NCBI GenBank assembly: GCA_009726075.1
Contig: WLND01000098.1
Span: 1-6,614 of the forward strand
DNA: 6,614 nt
DNA from: Actinomycetota bacterium
Lineage (GTDB): Bacteria; Actinomycetota; Actinomycetes; S36-B12
Direction of reading: 5' to 3'
In this document: positions 6,309 through 6,614 of the stretch, in pieces
Layout of the letters: every line of letters begins with the position of its first letter
How positions within the stretch are numbered: the first letter of the stretch is position 1
Notes under the pieces: model-generated
What the model saw: the letters and a program-made list of their open reading frames with translations, nothing else
Database searches by the model: none
What the model was told of the DNA's origin: nothing
Translations under genes and position numbers: made by a program

Positions 6309-6314
6309 AGTCTA
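6309..6314 (-). promoter_or_regulatory. -10 box of the lysC-asd operon
   Basis: TAGACT on the minus strand stands 8 bases before the lysC GTG, matching the actinobacterial TAnnnT consensus and identical to the box before tRNA-Pro. The spacing puts transcription start at or just before the start codon. No -35 element is recognisable; that region is occupied by the hairpin at 6322-6352. Confidence 0.55.
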
Positions 6315-6321
6315 CCCATGA

Positions 6322-6352
6322 GGGGGCCGGTGCGCCCGCGCGCTCGGCCCCC
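6322..6352 (-). terminator. GC-rich hairpin between the channel gene and lysC
   Basis: GGGGGCCG (6322-6329) pairs perfectly with CGGCCCCC (6345-6352). Inside the loop, GCGC (6332-6335) can pair again with GCGC (6340-6343). It begins 7 bases after the stop of the channel gene, as expected of a terminator, and ends 7 bases before the lysC -10 box. It lacks a T-run, and a regulatory role on lysC is not excluded. Confidence 0.55.
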
Positions 6353-6359
6353 CACTGCC

Positions 6360-6614
6360 CTACCCCGAAACGATGACCGCGATGGTGTCGCCCGCAGCGA
6401 ACGTGACCCTCTCGTCCTTCGGCGGGTTGACCCTGATGCCACCGGCGAGAGCGCCCGCCTTCGAGGCCGCGGCGGCCCGGTATCCGATCGCCGTGACGCC
6501 CCAGTTGCGCGCCTCGTCAACGATTGCGTCGAAGGTGGTGTCGCCCAAGGGCACGTAGCGCTCTGCCGGGTGCATGGCAATCGCGGCGCCGTCACTATCG
6601 AACAGGTCGGCGAA
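6360..6614 (-). CDS. CASTOR/POLLUX-like ion channel, C-terminal end
   Basis: Only the last 84 residues are in the window; the frame is open to the right edge and the start is outside. The fragment resembles the C-terminus of bacterial CASTOR/POLLUX/SYM8-related putative channels, which are membrane proteins with a cytoplasmic RCK-like regulatory part related to TrkA/MthK systems. Matching features are MHPAERYVP (14-22), the helix FDAIVDEARNWG followed by TAIGYR (41-46), VNPPK (62-66) and the final strand GDTIAVI (75-81). The transmembrane pore is not visible, so transport function and ion are inferred from family resemblance alone. An ATG at 6573-6575 is only an internal Met. The gene runs in the same direction as lysC, 59 bases upstream of it, with a hairpin between, so it is probably a separate transcription unit. 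Confidence 0.75.
   Translation of the reverse strand, partial: FADLFDSDGAAIAMHPAERYVPLGDTTFDAIVDEARNWGVTAIGYRAAAASKAGALAGGIRVNPPKDERVTFAAGDTIAVIVSG

Noticed and set aside
5617..6321. 234-codon open frame on the plus strand opposite lysC
   Set aside because: Fully antisense to conserved kinase-domain codons, composition dominated by Gly, Asp and Arg, with no motif.

Overview
The window is high-GC throughout, with strongly G/C-biased third codon positions, GTG starts on two genes, and proteins that look like actinobacterial orthologues: a PonA-type penicillin-binding protein with the conserved extracytoplasmic cysteines, an aspartokinase with a 172-residue beta-subunit reading frame as in Corynebacterium, and a CASTOR/POLLUX-like channel. 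It is most likely a chromosomal segment of an actinobacterium (Actinomycetota). I cannot name a genus from sequence alone. Coding density is very high and no gene-free stretch exceeds 300 bases; the longest is the 275 bases between the phosphoesterase and the sulfotransferase, and that holds a tRNA gene, a hairpin and a tandem repeat.

Layout. 2-1426 (+): C-terminal two thirds of a class A penicillin-binding protein (transpeptidase domain plus a Pro-rich tail). 1427-1891 (-): a GatB/YqeY-family protein whose stop codon touches the stop codon of the penicillin-binding protein with no gap. 1960-2868 (+): an N-terminally anchored metallophosphoesterase, divergent from the YqeY gene. 2954-3027 (+): tRNA-Pro with anticodon CGG, preceded by a TAGACT -10 box. 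3033-3065: a 14-bp perfect hairpin. 3083-3131: seven perfect copies of a 7-bp unit, ending on the Shine-Dalgarno sequence of the next gene. 3144-3926 (+): a sulfotransferase family 2 protein. 3971-5017 (-): aspartate-semialdehyde dehydrogenase (asd). 5014-6300 (-): aspartokinase (lysC), overlapping asd by ATGA and carrying an internal in-frame start for a beta subunit. 6360-6614 (-): the C-terminal end of a CASTOR/POLLUX-like ion channel.

How the genes work together. lysC and asd form a co-translated pair for the first two steps of the aspartate pathway (lysine, diaminopimelate, threonine, methionine). The diaminopimelate branch feeds peptidoglycan, which the penicillin-binding protein crosslinks, but the two loci face each other and there is no sign that they are co-regulated. 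From memory, the penicillin-binding protein / YqeY / metallophosphoesterase group is a conserved actinobacterial neighbourhood. The sulfotransferase, wedged between the tRNA gene and asd behind a slippage-prone repeat, looks like the least conserved, accessory part of the window.

I do not see a clearly new biological system here. The points most worth a second look are the heptamer array against the sulfotransferase start, the sulfotransferase itself, the internal lysC start, the apparently leaderless lysC promoter and the zero-gap convergent gene ends.
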